Shown here: positions 5,725 to 6,353 of the stretch, in pieces
Layout of the letters: every line of letters starts with the position of its first letter
Numbering within the stretch: position 1 is the first letter of the stretch
The notes under the pieces: generated by a model
Databases searched by the model: none
What the model was told of the DNA's origin: nothing
Seen by the model: the letters and a program-made list of their open reading frames with translations, nothing else
Assembly: GCA_046728975.1 (NCBI GenBank)
Contig: JBKPFU010000199.1
Location: 1 to 6,353, forward strand
Length of the DNA: 6,353 nucleotides
Direction: 5' to 3'
Origin: JBKPFU01 sp046728975
GTDB taxonomy: Bacteria > Actinomycetota > Thermoleophilia > Gaiellales > Gaiellaceae
Made by a program: the position numbers and the translations under genes

Positions 5725-5893
5725 CCATGGCAGCTGCCTCGCTCACATCTCGCGCCCACCGGCGCGCTGCGAACCGGCGCCTCGCGGTGTCCTCGGTCGC
5801 GCCCGTATCCTCCGGGTACGAACGCTCCCGGCGTCCTTGCGAGGCCTGGTTCTCGCGGCCGGAGGGCGCGATCTTTTCGCGAGGCAACTGCTG
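5725..5893 (+). repeat. Intergenic repeat element, copy 3 (between rpsM and rpsK)
   Basis: This third copy fills the rpsM-rpsK gap. The core is 5789-5837. The apical hairpin is CGTATCC (5804-5810), loop TCC, GGGTACG (5814-5820); a G-T wobble sits where copy 2 has T-A and copy 1 has G-C. The outer stem pairs GCCTCGC (5779-5785) with GCGAGGC (5839-5845). It extends beyond a small internal loop by GAACC (5771-5775) with GGTTC (5848-5852). A left-end hairpin, CGCGCC/GGCGCG (5750-5766), is clearer here than in copy 2. GAGG (5881-5884) can serve rpsK. Orientation and spacing to the flanking genes match the other copies. Confidence 0.85.
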
Positions 5894-5894
5894 A
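5727..5894 (+). CDS. Candidate small protein, SSVA-V-SGYERS family, copy 3 (55 aa)
   Basis: This 55-codon frame begins at ATG 5727, two bases after the rpsM stop, and ends in a TGA that overlaps the rpsK ATG as TGATG. It is the only one of the three with an ATG start. The upstream Shine-Dalgarno is weak, so coupling to rpsM would be needed. The peptide has SSVAPVSSGYERS at residues 22-34, RRPC at 35-38 and FSRP at 42-45, collinear with copy 2. It is arginine rich with two or three cysteines and no membrane segment. The family is not one I can name, and it may be a passenger frame within a structured repeat. Confidence 0.4.
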   Translation: MAAASLTSRAHRRAANRRLAVSSVAPVSSGYERSRRPCEAWFSRPEGAIFSRGNC

Positions 5895-6298
5895 TGGCAC
5901 CGCATAGGATACAAGCGACCCGAGGTCGCGCGCGCCGCCGCGTTCGCAAGAACATCGCGATCGGACAGGCGCACATCAAGACCTCGTTCAACAACACGAT
6001 CGTCACCCTGACGGACGGGGAGGGGAACGTGATTGCGTGGGAGTCCGCGGGGTCGGCGGGCTTCAAGGGCTCCCGGAAGTCGACGCCCTTCGCCGCGCAG
6101 GTCACGGCCGACTCGTGCGCGCGCAAGGGAATGGAGCACGGGCTCCAGAAGGTCGAGGTGTTCGTAAAGGGCCCGGGCTCCGGCCGGGAGACCGCGATCC
6201 GCTCGCTCCAGGCCGCGGGCCTCGAAATCCTCGGCGTCAAGGACGTGACGCCGCAGGCGCACAACGGCGTGCGGCCGAAGAAGAGGCGAAGAGTCTAG
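5894..6298 (+). CDS. rpsK: 30S ribosomal protein S11
   Basis: S11 lines the mRNA exit region on the platform of the small subunit. The 134-residue product has a basic N-terminal arm (RGRARRRVRKN, 10-20). It continues with GQAHIKTSFNNTIVTLTDGE (24-43), SAGSAGFKGSRKSTPFAAQV (51-70), VFVKGPGSGRETAIRSLQ (89-106) and GLEILGVKDVTPQAHNGVRP (109-128), then a KKRRRV end. The ATG at 5894 is chosen because it gives the normal length and conserved arm. The frame extends upstream to 5837 only through repeat sequence with no S11 similarity. GAGG at 5881-5884 is 9 nt upstream. The TAG stop shares its G with the rpsD GTG. Confidence 0.98.
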   Translation: MAPHRIQATRGRARRRVRKNIAIGQAHIKTSFNNTIVTLTDGEGNVIAWESAGSAGFKGSRKSTPFAAQVTADSCARKGMEHGLQKVEVFVKGPGSGRETAIRSLQAAGLEILGVKDVTPQAHNGVRPKKRRRV

Positions 6299-6353
6299 TG
6301 GCGCGCTATTCCGGCCCCGTCTGCAAGCTCTGCCGCCGCGAGGGCATGAAGCT
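6298..6353 (+). CDS. rpsD: 30S ribosomal protein S4, N-terminal part (3' end outside window)
   Basis: S4 is a primary 16S rRNA-binding protein that nucleates small-subunit assembly. The first 18 codons read MARYSGPVCKLCRREGMK and continue out of the window. The N-terminus matches S4, and the C9-x2-C12 pair fits the zinc-binding (C+) form. The GTG start overlaps the rpsK stop by one base (TAGTG). AAGAGG at 6281-6286 and GAAGAG at 6288-6293 are candidate ribosome binding sites. Unlike rpsE, rpsM and rpsK, it has no repeat element before it. Confidence 0.95.
   Translation, partial: MARYSGPVCKLCRREGMK

Noticed and set aside
5837..5893. Possible upstream start for S11 within repeat copy 3
   Set aside because: It would add 19 residues of repeat-derived sequence; the ATG at 5894 gives normal S11 length and has a GAGG 9 nt upstream.
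577..5893. CRISPR array or insertion sequence as explanation of the three repeats
   Set aside because: The copies are separated by whole ribosomal genes rather than uniform spacers, and they contain no transposase. No terminal inverted repeats or target duplications were seen at their edges.

Overview
This window is a continuous piece of the spc/alpha-type ribosomal protein gene cluster. All genes are on the + strand: rplF (3' end only), rplR, rpsE, rpmD, rplO, secY, adk, map, infA, rpmJ, rpsM, rpsK, rpsD (5' end only). The order secY-adk-map-infA-rpmJ-rpsM-rpsK is the Gram-positive arrangement. High GC, frequent GTG/TTG starts, a short adenylate kinase without a zinc LID, and zinc-cysteine forms of L36 and S4 suggest an actinobacterium. 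A deep lineage such as Thermoleophilia (Gaiellales/Solirubrobacterales) is my guess; that placement is inference, not a search result.

Layout. Positions 2-576 hold the end of L6 and all of L18. Positions 577-743 are a gap before S5. S5, L30, L15, SecY, Adk and MetAP follow nearly without spacing (744-4770), with a 32-nt S5/L30 overlap and stop/start contacts at L15/SecY and Adk/Map. Both S5 and L15 have long low-complexity C-terminal tails that contain the Shine-Dalgarno site of the next gene. A 68-nt gap (4771-4838) holds a near-perfect intrinsic terminator and possibly a promoter ahead of infA. IF1, L36, S13, S11 and the start of S4 follow, with gaps at 5174-5340 and 5725-5893.

The unusual part is those three gaps of 167, 167 and 169 nt. 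Each is filled by a copy of one repeated element, in the same orientation. All share a 49-nt core that is over 90% identical, with an apical hairpin and an outer stem whose arms differ between copies yet still pair. Each copy also carries an uninterrupted 55-56 codon reading frame in the same register. That frame starts at or next to the upstream stop and ends at or overlapping the downstream start codon. The three predicted peptides align around a shared SSVA-V-SGYERS--RP motif. Each copy precedes a small-subunit gene (rpsE, rpsM, rpsK).

The element could be a structured mobile repeat, an RNA regulatory device, a translationally coupled small-protein family, or more than one of these. The sequence alone does not decide. 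The rest of the window is ordinary translation and secretion machinery: ribosomal proteins, IF1, the Sec channel, N-terminal methionine removal, and adenylate homeostasis.
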